From Selenomonadales bacterium (GTDB lineage Bacteria > Bacillota > Negativicutes > Sporomusales > UBA7701), in assembly GCA_029976065.1 (NCBI GenBank), contig JARKNV010000012.1:1-64000 (forward strand): 64,000 nt of DNA, given 5' to 3'. The notes under the pieces were generated by a model. It had not been told where the DNA came from. It made no database searches and saw only the letters and a program-made list of their open reading frames with translations. The translations under genes and the position numbers were made by a program. The first letter of the stretch is position 1; each line of letters opens with the position of its first letter. Below are positions 25,370 through 34,020 of the stretch, piece after piece.

Positions 25370-26295
25370 GGCGAATGCTCTTTGCTGTTCTCCTACTGGC
25401 GTGCTGCCTGATGCCGGGGATGCGGACGGCCCAGGCCACGGAAGGCGCCTCAAGCCATTACTTCCCCGGTTCTTCGACCACCTTCGCCGTCGCCGTGCCG
25501 CCTGCTCCCGGATTCATGGCGGTCAGCCAGATGTTGTATTACAGCGGGAAGGCCAGCACGGCCGTACTGCGAGGCCATGTCCATCTGGATCTGAAAGCCG
25601 ATGCTTTTTACGATTATATCGGGGGCTTCTACACATTCGATAAGCCCGTACTCGGCAGCCGGCTGCAGATAGGTATGGCTGTTCCCGTGGGGCATATGGG
25701 CGTACGCGCGAATGCCGGGACGCCTTTCCATACCATCAAGGCAGCGGACAGCAAGACCGATATCGGCGATGCGATGATTTCGGCCGCCTTGTATTGGGGG
25801 AAAGGCGATTTCCATTATAAGCTTGTCGAGTCGGTCTTTGTTCCGACAGGCGGGTACGCTGCCGGCAACCTCGCCAGCGTCGGCAGGAACTACTGGAGTT
25901 TTGACACCTCCTTGGCCATAACGTGGCTGAATGCCAAGACAGGGACCGAAATCTCCGTCACCCCCGGCATCATGTTCAACACGACGAACTCCGTCACTAA
26001 TTACAAGTCGGGGAATGAGTTCCACGTCGACTTCGTGGCGAACCAATTCTTTACGCCCAATTTTGCCGTGGGTCTCCACGGCTATTACTACCGCCAAGTG
26101 TCGGGTGACAGCGGCAGGGGCGCCGTGCTCGGCAGCTTCGCGGGCGAGTCTTCCGGTATTGGGCCGGCCCTTCTGTGGACGCCCAAGGCTGGCAAGGGGA
26201 AGCTTTCGGTGATCGCCAAGTGGATCCACGACCTCAGCCAGAAGAACCGCCTGCACGGCGATTACGGGCAACTTACCGTAGGATATAAGTTCTGA
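25366..26295 (+). CDS. Outer-membrane beta-barrel protein, phenol-degradation MetA-type
   Basis: 309 residues. A signal peptide ends near QATEG (residues 24-27). The remainder is alternating beta strands and ends in Phe (GQLTVGYKF), as outer-membrane barrels do. The pattern ([50 protein letters not shown]) is that of the Phenol_MetA_deg family, probable channels for small organic compounds. The start ATG overlaps the previous stop (ATGA), so translation is probably coupled. It shows the organism has an outer membrane. Confidence 0.8.
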   Translation: MRRMLFAVLLLACCLMPGMRTAQATEGASSHYFPGSSTTFAVAVPPAPGFMAVSQMLYYSGKASTAVLRGHVHLDLKADAFYDYIGGFYTFDKPVLGSRLQIGMAVPVGHMGVRANAGTPFHTIKAADSKTDIGDAMISAALYWGKGDFHYKLVESVFVPTGGYAAGNLASVGRNYWSFDTSLAITWLNAKTGTEISVTPGIMFNTTNSVTNYKSGNEFHVDFVANQFFTPNFAVGLHGYYYRQVSGDSGRGAVLGSFAGESSGIGPALLWTPKAGKGKLSVIAKWIHDLSQKNRLHGDYGQLTVGYKF

Positions 26296-26312
26296 GTGTA
26301 AGGAGAAGAGTT

Positions 26313-27308
26313 ATGAAGAATATGGTTGTGAAGAGCCTTCTTGTCCTGCTGCTGCTTGCAAACACGGCCTTTGCCGCCGCGCCTGCCGATCCGCTGCCAT
26401 CCTGGAACGACACCGCCACCAAGAAGGCAATCGTCACCTTTGTCGGGGAAGTGACCCGGCCGGGTTCGCCGCGCTTTGTCCCGGCCGCGGAGCGTATCGC
26501 CGCCTTCGACAATGACGGTACGCTGTGGGCCGAGCAGCCGATGTATTTCCCGGAAGCTTTTGTGTTCGACCGTATCAGGGCGCTGGCGCCGCAGCACCCC
26601 GAATGGCAGGGTAAACAGCCGTTCAAGGCTGTGTTGGCGGGCGATCTGAAGACGATTTATGCCGGCGGCGATCAGACCTTGCTCGAACTTATTAACGCCA
26701 CGCATGACGGCTACACCACGGAAGAGTTCGCCCAAACCGTCAAGGACTGGGCGGCAACGGCCAGGCATCCGATAAGCGGTCGATTGTATACGGAAATGGC
26801 TTATCGACCCATGCGCGAATTGCTTGATTACTTGCGGGCCAACGGGTTTAAGACCTTCATCGTGTCCGGAGGCTGGGCCGATTTCATGCGCCCCTGGACG
26901 GAAAGGGTCTATGGCATCCCTCCCGAGCAGGTAATCGGCAGCAGTAACAAGACGGAGTTCAAGCTGCGCGACGGCAAGCCGGTGATCGTATTTTTACCGG
27001 CGATCGGTTTCATAGATGACGGTGCGGGCAAAGCGATCGGCATCGAACGGTACATCGGCCGCCGTCCCATCGCCGCCTTCGGCAATTCTGACGGCGATCT
27101 GCAAATGCTCCAGTGGACGATGGACGGCGAAGGCGCGCGGTTCGCGCTTCTCGTCCACCACACCGACGCCGAACGCGAATGGGCCTATGACCGCGCATCC
27201 TCCTTCGGCCGCCTTGATAAGGCGCTGGACGAAGCGCTGGCGAAAGGTTGGACGGTTGTCGATATGAAGGAGGATTGGAAGAGCATCTACGTGTTCGAGA
27301 AGAGGTAA
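26313..27308 (+). CDS. Periplasmic HAD-family phosphatase
   Basis: 331 residues. A Sec signal peptide covers residues 1-22 (ending NTAFAAAP). The HAD motif I is AAFDNDGTLW with nucleophile D66 and acid D68. Motif II is TFIVSGG, and the late motifs are IGFIDDGAGK and AAFGNSDGDLQML. This is the exported HAD class that dephosphorylates small phosphate esters. It is third in the operon with the Tat phosphoesterase and the barrel, pointing to phosphate release or recycling outside the inner membrane. Confidence 0.85.
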   Translation: MKNMVVKSLLVLLLLANTAFAAAPADPLPSWNDTATKKAIVTFVGEVTRPGSPRFVPAAERIAAFDNDGTLWAEQPMYFPEAFVFDRIRALAPQHPEWQGKQPFKAVLAGDLKTIYAGGDQTLLELINATHDGYTTEEFAQTVKDWAATARHPISGRLYTEMAYRPMRELLDYLRANGFKTFIVSGGWADFMRPWTERVYGIPPEQVIGSSNKTEFKLRDGKPVIVFLPAIGFIDDGAGKAIGIERYIGRRPIAAFGNSDGDLQMLQWTMDGEGARFALLVHHTDAEREWAYDRASSFGRLDKALDEALAKGWTVVDMKEDWKSIYVFEKR

Positions 27309-27340
27309 CGAATTTACAACTATAGGGTTGCCGTTTTTGC

Positions 27341-27407
27341 CAATTTTCCCGAAAATATTGCAGAAGTTCCTTGTCGTGATGAAAGAACCAAGCTGCTAAT
27401 ATAGAAT
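27341..27407 (+). promoter_or_regulatory. Putative LytTR-regulated promoter (site 2)
   Basis: CAATTTTCC (27341-27349) and GAAGTTCC ending at 27370 have their TTCC cores 21 bp apart. TATAGAAT begins at 27400, 29 bp downstream, the same geometry as at 23481 and 33870. It lies before the secreted protein at 27495. Confidence 0.55.
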
Positions 27408-27494
27408 GAAACCAGTTACCGTAATTTGTCAAATAGCGCCGATGATTGTATGACTGAAGGCCGCGAGGCAATAAAACTCAAGGAGGAATAAGCG

Positions 27495-29015
27495 ATGATT
27501 TTTTCTGGGGGAACTATGTTTAGAATTGCCCTGTCACTGATTCTGGCGCTTAGTGTTTTATCAGGTCCCGTGGCGGCGGCGGATGGCCAGGCGCCCACAC
27601 CGCCAACGGCGACGTCGGTGGCGCTGAACACTTATGGAAGTTTACCGATGGTCGTTTTAAATTTGACGCAATCGCCGATAAATATGAACCTTTCGTTCAA
27701 TGCCCCGAACGGCTACGCGACAACGGGCTGGCCGGTATCTCTGCCCATAGCTGCAGGGCTGCCGGGAGTTTATTATCTCAATGGCACTCAAACGGCTACG
27801 TTTGCCAATATCCTTACGCCAAATCTCACTCCTTCGAATAACGGCAATTTCTCGCTGAACCCGATAGCTACTTTGGATTCGCAAAACAATGCCACCTTTA
27901 GCAAGAATTCTGGCTGGGCGAGTATGTTCACCGTTTTTCCCTCCTGGACCTTAAGTGGAATGCACAAGCAAGTCCAGTTCGTGAAACTGGGCAACGAGCT
28001 CAATAATCAGGGAGCAGCAGCCTACAACTCCGAAGTGCTCACCGGCTATCCCAGCAGCAATGCCAAAAACATCACTTCAAACACGGGTGCTGTGAGCGCG
28101 AATGTTCTCAATGCGGGACAGGCTGCTACCGCCACCCTAAAGATGAACCTGCTGAATCCAAACGGAACAGTGCAGGCCGCTTATGACATTAATATCAATA
28201 GCTTAGGCGGGGGCACGTCCGGCAGCGTTGCCATCCCCCAGTCGGGGTTCTCGATATTGCATGCTTTGCATACTGCGGCTGATATCCTGGCCGATGGCAA
28301 GACGGCAATAGAAGGCGACCCGCTGGCGATAATCGATTTAATCGACGGCATAGGGGAAACAGTTGACGGAATCGTCACCGCTGTTTCCAATGCCAATAGT
28401 ACGAATGTCAATGTTACCACCGACAAGGCTTATCCGGCAACATCCAAGGGAATCAACGTCACGGCCAAGGCGGATGCTGCCAGCTTCCCCAGCGGGGCGA
28501 CCCTCACCGCCTATGCGGGCGACAGCCAGTCGCTGATGTATGAGGTTCAAGGCCCTGCCAACCAGCAGCTGCCGCTGACCCAGCAAAACGCCGTATTCGT
28601 CACCACCTGGCGGCAGTCACCACAAAACAATTATGGGATAAATTTGCCGAACGGCGCGGATATACTGTTCGTCGTCGTGCTGAATCAGGGCGTTTACGCC
28701 TCGAACCAGGTGCAGCAGTATATCAATAATAATGCCCCGACGCAAATGGCAGGCGGCGCCAAATACCAGCCTACCAAGGCCCAGGCCCAGGAATCGGCAA
28801 AAATTCTCGAGATTATGACGGCGATTGCCAAGAAGAATCCGCAGGATGCGAAACTGATTATCGAGCTTTTCGGCGTTCGCGGCAAGCACGACCAGGTGAA
28901 GAATGACCCCGCCGCGATGAAGAACCTGGGTGTTCAGTTAAAAACCGTTTTGGAAAAATATAAAAATGAGCTGCCGGCTGTCGGGCAATACCTCACAAAA
29001 CTGGCCCAGAAATAA
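27495..29015 (+). CDS. Secreted protein of unknown function
   Basis: 506 residues. A signal peptide (about 1-29, ending GPVAAADG) precedes a mature protein rich in Asn, Thr, Ala and Gly, with no recognised motif. Its middle contains ILHALHTAADILADGKTAIEG and a helical DLIDGIGETVDGIVTAV. The C-terminus is helical and basic (KILEIMTAIAKKNPQDAKLI...LKTVLEKYKNELP). AAGGAGGAA precedes the ATG. A possible N-terminal remnant of a paralogue lies at 38128-38268. It is followed after 35 bases by another unknown secreted protein, so the two are probably co-expressed. Confidence 0.72.
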   Translation: MIFSGGTMFRIALSLILALSVLSGPVAAADGQAPTPPTATSVALNTYGSLPMVVLNLTQSPINMNLSFNAPNGYATTGWPVSLPIAAGLPGVYYLNGTQTATFANILTPNLTPSNNGNFSLNPIATLDSQNNATFSKNSGWASMFTVFPSWTLSGMHKQVQFVKLGNELNNQGAAAYNSEVLTGYPSSNAKNITSNTGAVSANVLNAGQAATATLKMNLLNPNGTVQAAYDININSLGGGTSGSVAIPQSGFSILHALHTAADILADGKTAIEGDPLAIIDLIDGIGETVDGIVTAVSNANSTNVNVTTDKAYPATSKGINVTAKADAASFPSGATLTAYAGDSQSLMYEVQGPANQQLPLTQQNAVFVTTWRQSPQNNYGINLPNGADILFVVVLNQGVYASNQVQQYINNNAPTQMAGGAKYQPTKAQAQESAKILEIMTAIAKKNPQDAKLIIELFGVRGKHDQVKNDPAAMKNLGVQLKTVLEKYKNELPAVGQYLTKLAQK

Positions 29016-29050
29016 TCAGGGAAAATAAACGATAAAGCGAGGAAACGCCA

Positions 29051-29998
29051 ATGTTAAAAAGAAAAATCCTGCTTTGTTCGCTGGTGTTGCTGCTGACGGT
29101 ATTGGGCAGCGCGGCTTTTGCCGCCGCTCCCGCCGCCCCCTATGCCAACATAATCGCCTATAATGAAATGGCTCCGGGATGGCCGAATACAAAGAGTAAT
29201 CCAGAAGTCTCCCCACTGGGCGTGCTGGATATCATCAACATGACACCCTGGGATATATCGATTGGTTCCGGGCTGGGTAAACCCATGCTTACCGGGATGA
29301 CAACCGGGTCGTTTAACGGGTTCTGGCTGGCCGGCATTCACAAGCCAACCGCCAACGCCAACAATTTCGGCGGCAGCGCCGCCTATCATTCCTATCAGGT
29401 GGCGCTGAACAATCTGAACAACGGCTGGGCGCTGAAAAACGAGGTGAAATCCGGTTACTCGCAGCCACTGTGGTACGATTCGGTACCGCTCGTATTTAAC
29501 AGCAATACTTTTGCCCAGGGCGGAAATACCGCGGCCCTGGATTTTATCGTTACCTCCAGTGTGGGGTTTGACACGCCTTATGCAGGGAATACCGAGAACT
29601 ATGCGGCAACCGCCCTCAGCTTCGGCGACGGCACCAATAATTACGGCTTCGAAACCCACGACACCATGGTCTACGCCAACAACTGGAAAAACACGACGCA
29701 TTTCCTTATGATTCAGGGGCTGGGGACAAATGCCAATAGCTGGAAGCCGATAGTCAAAAACCTCGGTGGATTTTGGAACATTCAACCAGGCGCGGACGGC
29801 TCCGCAAAAGGCACACCAGTGCCGATGCCGGCCTATCTGAATGTTTCCGGCCTGGCTTATCCTAATTTTTCGGCCGTGGCCGGCGGTGCGCCAGGGCTTG
29901 ATTTGGTTGTTATTATCCAGGCCGGCGGTTATGCCGATATGCAGCTCATATTCCTGGCGGTGCCGAGCAGCAACAACGGTTTCTTAAAAGGGCTGTAA
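29051..29998 (+). CDS. Secreted protein of unknown function
   Basis: 315 residues with a clean signal peptide (1-25, ending AAFAAAP). The mature part is rich in Asn, Gly, Tyr and Trp and probably all beta (TPWDISIGSGLGKPMLTGMT, KPTANANNFGGSAAYHSYQV). It shows no known motif. The pattern could fit an extracellular beta-sandwich or sugar-binding protein, but that is only an impression. It shares style and position with the previous gene. Confidence 0.7.
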   Translation: MLKRKILLCSLVLLLTVLGSAAFAAAPAAPYANIIAYNEMAPGWPNTKSNPEVSPLGVLDIINMTPWDISIGSGLGKPMLTGMTTGSFNGFWLAGIHKPTANANNFGGSAAYHSYQVALNNLNNGWALKNEVKSGYSQPLWYDSVPLVFNSNTFAQGGNTAALDFIVTSSVGFDTPYAGNTENYAATALSFGDGTNNYGFETHDTMVYANNWKNTTHFLMIQGLGTNANSWKPIVKNLGGFWNIQPGADGSAKGTPVPMPAYLNVSGLAYPNFSAVAGGAPGLDLVVIIQAGGYADMQLIFLAVPSSNNGFLKGL

Positions 29999-30023
29999 TC
30001 GCAGAGCAGCAGCCGAAAAGCCG

Positions 30024-30076
30024 ATTTGCCAACACAGGTTCCGCTCCGCTGGTGAGGGAACGCTGTGTTGGCAAAT
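30024..30076. other. Long intergenic stem-loop before the second phosphoesterase
   Basis: Perfect 14-bp arms ATTTGCCAACACAG (30024-30037) and CTGTGTTGGCAAAT (30063-30076) are extended inward by GTTCC/GGAAC. There is no T-tract, so it is not a typical terminator. It may control read-through or mRNA stability between 29998 and 30116. Confidence 0.5.
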
Positions 30077-30115
30077 TGCCGTACCCGGAGATATGTGCAG
30101 AAGAGGGGAAGTTAC

Positions 30116-31207
30116 ATGGCTAATAATCAATCCTTGTGGGAGTTGCTGCAACAGCGAGAGTTGCCCCGGCGCAGTTTTATCAAAACATGCGTTGCCATGA
30201 CCGGGTTATTGGGGGCGTCGCCGGCTATGCTGCCGAAGGTCATCGCGCAGGCGGAAACAAGCCCCGGTACGGAAAACGCGCAAATCTGGACATTCGCCAT
30301 GATCAGCGATACCCATGATAGTAACATGGTAAGCACCAAGACCGGGGTTACCGCTTATCTGACGCCCGTCATAAATTATATTGTCGACGAACAGCCTGAT
30401 TTCGTTTTACAAACAGGCGATTTGGTCACCGGAGCGCATACGCTGATGACTTCACCGGCGTTTAGACAATATGATATGCAATATGCCGCTTATAAGCAGG
30501 TAACCGCCCTTCTGGGCCGCGCGAATATCCCTTTATTCGCGATCCGCGGCAACCACGATTATGGCCTCCATAATGAAGATGCGGCATTGAACAAGGCGTA
30601 TATGGCGGAAATAGCCGGCAGTATGCCGAAAAACGGCCCGCCGGAGGCAACCGGATTATCCTACAGTTTCGTTCACAATAAAATAAAGTTCATTATGCTC
30701 GACCAATACGTTAATGCGGCCAACGGCATCGTCACCCTGCCCATGGAGTGGCTAAAGAGCGAACTGCAAAACAGGCAAGGGGTGGACCATATCTTCGTCA
30801 TGGGCCATAGCCCGGCTTTTACGCCCGATATTACCGCGAGCGCCAAAATAGCGCAATTTAATCTGTTTGACCAGACTAGCCTGCGCGATCAATTTTGGAA
30901 ACTGCTGACCGATAATCGTGTGACCGCTTACCTTTCCGGGCACGAGCATCTTTACTTCCGCGGCATGGTTGACAGGCTGCCGCAAATCGTTATCGGCGAC
31001 TTGGGGTCAAGCGCCGGCTATAATCCGGCTACCGTGGACAGGCGGATGGCGGGTGTGTTGCCGACGACTCCCGTACCGCAGGCGGAGTGCCGGCCCGGGT
31101 ATGGCATTTTCACGGTGGACGGCAGCAAGCATTCGATTGCGGTCACGGTGTACTTGTTGGATCAGAATAACAAGAAGTATGTTTATGACACGTATTTGCT
31201 AAGTTGA
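30116..31207 (+). CDS. Tat-exported calcineurin-like metallophosphoesterase (second copy)
   Basis: 363 residues. A Tat-type signal PRRSFIKTC lies at residues 17-25, followed by a hydrophobic segment and cleavage near IAQAE. Metallophosphoesterase motifs are ISDTHDSN, QTGDLV, RGNHDYG, MGHSPAF and SGHEHLYF. It is only distantly similar to the 23654 protein and much shorter, so it is a second enzyme type and not a recent duplicate. The ATG at 30116 is chosen because AGAGGGGAAG precedes it. It is co-directional and close (10 bases) to the next membrane-protein gene. Confidence 0.87.
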   Translation: MANNQSLWELLQQRELPRRSFIKTCVAMTGLLGASPAMLPKVIAQAETSPGTENAQIWTFAMISDTHDSNMVSTKTGVTAYLTPVINYIVDEQPDFVLQTGDLVTGAHTLMTSPAFRQYDMQYAAYKQVTALLGRANIPLFAIRGNHDYGLHNEDAALNKAYMAEIAGSMPKNGPPEATGLSYSFVHNKIKFIMLDQYVNAANGIVTLPMEWLKSELQNRQGVDHIFVMGHSPAFTPDITASAKIAQFNLFDQTSLRDQFWKLLTDNRVTAYLSGHEHLYFRGMVDRLPQIVIGDLGSSAGYNPATVDRRMAGVLPTTPVPQAECRPGYGIFTVDGSKHSIAVTVYLLDQNNKKYVYDTYLLS

Positions 31208-31217
31208 AGGAGTAATT

Positions 31218-31778
31218 ATGCAGCACACGGTGGCAATCATCATAATAGTCGTGCTGGCGGTGCTCAGAGTTTACCGGCATGCCCGGGGTGAACTCGGATT
31301 CCGGAAGTTCGCGAAATGGCGCGCGTTTTTGAGAATAGCGCTGATGACCGGTCTGGGGGTTGGTTTGCTGGCCGCCGGGTACGCGAATCCTGTGCGGTAC
31401 ATCTTCGATGGTCTCGGCATTTTGGCAGGGTCTATTATTGCCTGTTATTCGCTGCGCACGTCGGTGTTCGAGTGGCGTGGCAACGACTGGTTCTACCGCC
31501 AGAATCAATGGATCGGCAAGTGCATGCTTGTACTGCTCGCCGGCCGCATCGTCCACAAAGGCTATGAGGATATCGTCGCCCTGGTCAGTGCGGCTGCCAA
31601 TGGGCCATTCACGCAGAATGTACCGTTGGCCGAGTATACGCGCGACCCGTCTTTAACGGGTATTATGTATTTAGTGATCGCATACTACATTGTCTTCTAT
31701 ACGCTCCTCATTCGGAAGGAGCAACAGATGGCGCTTATGGAAAGAGTGCCGGATGCCGGTCAGAACCGGTGCCAGTAG
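31218..31778 (+). CDS. Multi-pass membrane protein, possibly CcdC/DUF1453-like
   Basis: 186 residues with four or more hydrophobic segments (about 3-16, 41-57, 64-80, 100-116, 143-163). The stretch GFRKFAKWRAFLRIALM and later YSLRTSVFEWRGNDWFYRQNQWIG recall CcdC-type proteins, but I am not certain. GAAGGAGTAATT precedes the ATG. The C-terminal end overlaps tail-to-tail with the minus-strand barrel gene by 19 bases. Confidence 0.6.
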   Translation: MQHTVAIIIIVVLAVLRVYRHARGELGFRKFAKWRAFLRIALMTGLGVGLLAAGYANPVRYIFDGLGILAGSIIACYSLRTSVFEWRGNDWFYRQNQWIGKCMLVLLAGRIVHKGYEDIVALVSAAANGPFTQNVPLAEYTRDPSLTGIMYLVIAYYIVFYTLLIRKEQQMALMERVPDAGQNRCQ

Positions 31779-32887
31779 GTGATACGCGCGAATCTTTCGG
31801 GATAAGGACCCGGGCCATAGATTTGGTAAAGAGCGGATGGGAATTCGTAGCGGCCGGACTTATAATACACCTCCACCATTTCCTGCTTGTTGATGGAGTG
31901 CTGGAAGTTGATGTAGTGCGCCCTGGGGGCCAGAGTGGACATTCCGGTCCCCGCCAGAAAGGGGACGGAAATAAGTCCGACTTTCAGGACATTATTGCGA
32001 TCCATTTTATACGCGAGCTGATAAACGGACGACTTGATCGTGCCGGCAGGAAAGGTGGCCAACACCGGCGCCGGCAGACCGCTGACGAAGGGATCGTTCT
32101 TTGTCCAGGCGACTTCGCAGGCAAAGCTGACCTTCGGCACAATATTTTCGTAACTGAGGTTCACTTCGGTGTAGTTGGCGGTTTTAGAACCCCAGTTGAG
32201 GGCGGCGTCGGCGTTGTTTTTATAGGCGTAGTATGCGCCGACAGTTATGTTTTTGTCAGCCGCATAATAGACGCCCGCGGACCATACCTTATTCCGATAA
32301 TTTCTTGGGGTGTTGTTGTCGACCTGACTGGCATACAAACCTTTATAAGTCATTTTGCCTTGTTTGGTTGACATGCTGACACCGTAAACATTCGAATCGC
32401 CGACCGTCAGCGTGGTATCGGCCAACATTCCCAGGGGACCCAGCTTCAAATCCTGGCGGCCGATTTTCGCGTTGGTGGCCCGATTGGCGTACGACAGGCC
32501 ATACATGTCGAGATAGCTTACCCACTTGTCGCCGCCCTTGATATACCTCGACTGGTCGGCAGTGAAAACATTAGGGTGTTGGGCAAAATTCTGGTCGACC
32601 CGGGCATAGGCTGCCCAGTTCCGGTCAAGCTGCAGCCGCATATTAAGCCAGAGTGTTTCGTTAAAGTCGGTTTTATTTCTAACATATACGACTTTCTGGT
32701 TTTTGAAGAATTGGACCCGGTCCGGCAATGCGTCAAGTAGCCGGAAGTCAAGGACATAGAGACCTGTTATCTGCAGTTCGCGGGAAACCGGTGTCTCGTT
32801 ACCCGCAAAAGCTGGCCGGGCGAACAAACTACTGATTAGGGCCAAGCTAATCAGCATAACGCTGACGATCGTAGGTCTTTGAAGCAT
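31760..32887 (-). CDS. Outer-membrane porin-like beta-barrel
   Basis: 375 residues. A signal peptide ends near ARPAFAG (residues 23-29). The mature protein consists of short amphipathic strands and ends with Phe (RITYWHRF), the outer-membrane insertion signature. Strands such as WAAYARVDQNFAQHP, VGAYYAYKNNADAALNWG and HYINFQHSINKQEMVEVYYKSGRYEF are typical porin repeats. It is probably a general or phosphate-compound channel serving the exported phosphatases. It is transcribed divergently from the LytTR regulator. Confidence 0.77.
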   Translation of the reverse strand: MLQRPTIVSVMLISLALISSLFARPAFAGNETPVSRELQITGLYVLDFRLLDALPDRVQFFKNQKVVYVRNKTDFNETLWLNMRLQLDRNWAAYARVDQNFAQHPNVFTADQSRYIKGGDKWVSYLDMYGLSYANRATNAKIGRQDLKLGPLGMLADTTLTVGDSNVYGVSMSTKQGKMTYKGLYASQVDNNTPRNYRNKVWSAGVYYAADKNITVGAYYAYKNNADAALNWGSKTANYTEVNLSYENIVPKVSFACEVAWTKNDPFVSGLPAPVLATFPAGTIKSSVYQLAYKMDRNNVLKVGLISVPFLAGTGMSTLAPRAHYINFQHSINKQEMVEVYYKSGRYEFPSALYQIYGPGPYPERFARITYWHRF

Positions 32888-33097
32888 TTTTTCCCACCCT
32901 AATTGTTTCGATCAGTTTTTCGTTTTTCAGTGGCAAATATAGCAAGGAGAATGTGCTATGGCGGAATATTCGCAGCATGGCAGACAATTTAGGGCACATA
33001 TAGTACAATTATGGTAGTTTCCGGCATATTATCCTCGATTATCAGTCGCTTCGGAGACCGGGTGTGCGGATATTCCCGCAGGAGGGAGGAGAAGAAC

Positions 33098-33817
33098 ATT
33101 TTTGTCATCGCGGTATGCGACGATGATGGTGCCGACAGGACGGATATTTGCAAAGCTTTGGAGACCTATCTGCAAACCAGGGGCGTCGACGGGAAGGTAT
33201 TCGGTTATGACAGTGCCGAGAAGTTATATTCGGCGCTTGAGAGCAAAAAACTAAAGTTTGACATAATATTACTGGATATACTCATGGGCGACATGGATGG
33301 GATGACATGCGCGCGGTTGATCCGCCGGCAGGACAAGCTGGCTAGAATTGTTTTTTTAACCAGTTCCCCGGATTACGTTTATGATGGTTATGAGGTCAAC
33401 GCCACGGCTTATCTGTTAAAGCCGCTCGGTGCCGACAAACTGGCCGCGGTTTTGGACAAAACGATTGCCCAGGCAGAGGACGTGGCCAGAGAAAGCATCG
33501 CGATCACCAGCGGCGGTGCAATCCAAAGGATACCTATCAAGGATATCCTGTACGTGGAAAGCATGAAGAATAAGGTTATTATCGCCTTGGTCCAGGGCGA
33601 AAGGTTGAATGTCTACACTTCGCTGGACGGATTCGAGCAGGCCCATCGCTCGCCTATGTGGATAAGAGCTCATAAGAGCTATGTTGTCAATTTCTTGTAT
33701 ATCGAGCAGTACGCCAGCGACAGGTTTGTCCTGAGGGACGGCACGGTGATACCAATCAGCCGGGTCTATAAGGATAAAGCCCGAGAATGCTTTTTCACTC
33801 TTCTCCATAACCAATGA
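33098..33817 (+). CDS. LytTR-family response regulator
   Basis: 239 residues from an ATT start. The receiver domain (1-120) has the acidic pocket CDDD, phosphoacceptor D60 (LLDILMGDMDG), and the conserved Lys in YLLKPL. A LytTR DNA-binding domain follows (about 135-239: IPIKDILYVESMKNKVIIAL, MWIRAHKSYVVNFLYIE, ISRVYKDKARE). ATT at 33098 is preferred because the only strong ribosome site (AGGAGGGAGGAG, 33080-33091) is placed for it and the resulting MFVIAVCDDD is the usual family start. GTG at 33062 and ATG at 33011 are in-frame alternatives. The likely partner kinase is at 22068-23375. Confidence 0.85.
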   Translation: MFVIAVCDDDGADRTDICKALETYLQTRGVDGKVFGYDSAEKLYSALESKKLKFDIILLDILMGDMDGMTCARLIRRQDKLARIVFLTSSPDYVYDGYEVNATAYLLKPLGADKLAAVLDKTIAQAEDVARESIAITSGGAIQRIPIKDILYVESMKNKVIIALVQGERLNVYTSLDGFEQAHRSPMWIRAHKSYVVNFLYIEQYASDRFVLRDGTVIPISRVYKDKARECFFTLLHNQ

Positions 33818-33831
33818 GGAAAGTTAGTGCA

Positions 33832-33867
33832 GGCCATGTGTCACACGACGCATGGCCCTTTTATTTC
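33832..33867 (+). terminator. Terminator of the LytTR regulator gene
   Basis: Arms GGCCATG (33832-33838) and CATGGCC (33851-33857) are followed by CTTTTATTT. The sequence around it resembles that at 23439-23480. Confidence 0.65.
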
Positions 33868-33869
33868 GT

Positions 33870-33935
33870 CAATTTTCCCTAAAAACCTGCTCCTTTTCCC
33901 GGGGCGTTTGATAATTTATGGCTTTTTTTTATTAT
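33870..33935 (+). promoter_or_regulatory. Putative LytTR-regulated promoter (site 3)
   Basis: CAATTTTCC (33870-33878) and CCTTTTCC ending at 33899 have TTTTCC cores 21 bp apart. TATTAT at 33930-33935 begins 30 bp downstream of the second repeat, as at site 1. It precedes the DUF3089/secretin operon. Confidence 0.6.
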
Positions 33936-34020
33936 TAAATTGGAGAAAGAATTTTGTCGAAAAAAATGATTGTTGGCGAAAGAGTCAAGATGACTGATCA
34001 CAAACCGGAGGAGGCGGGAA

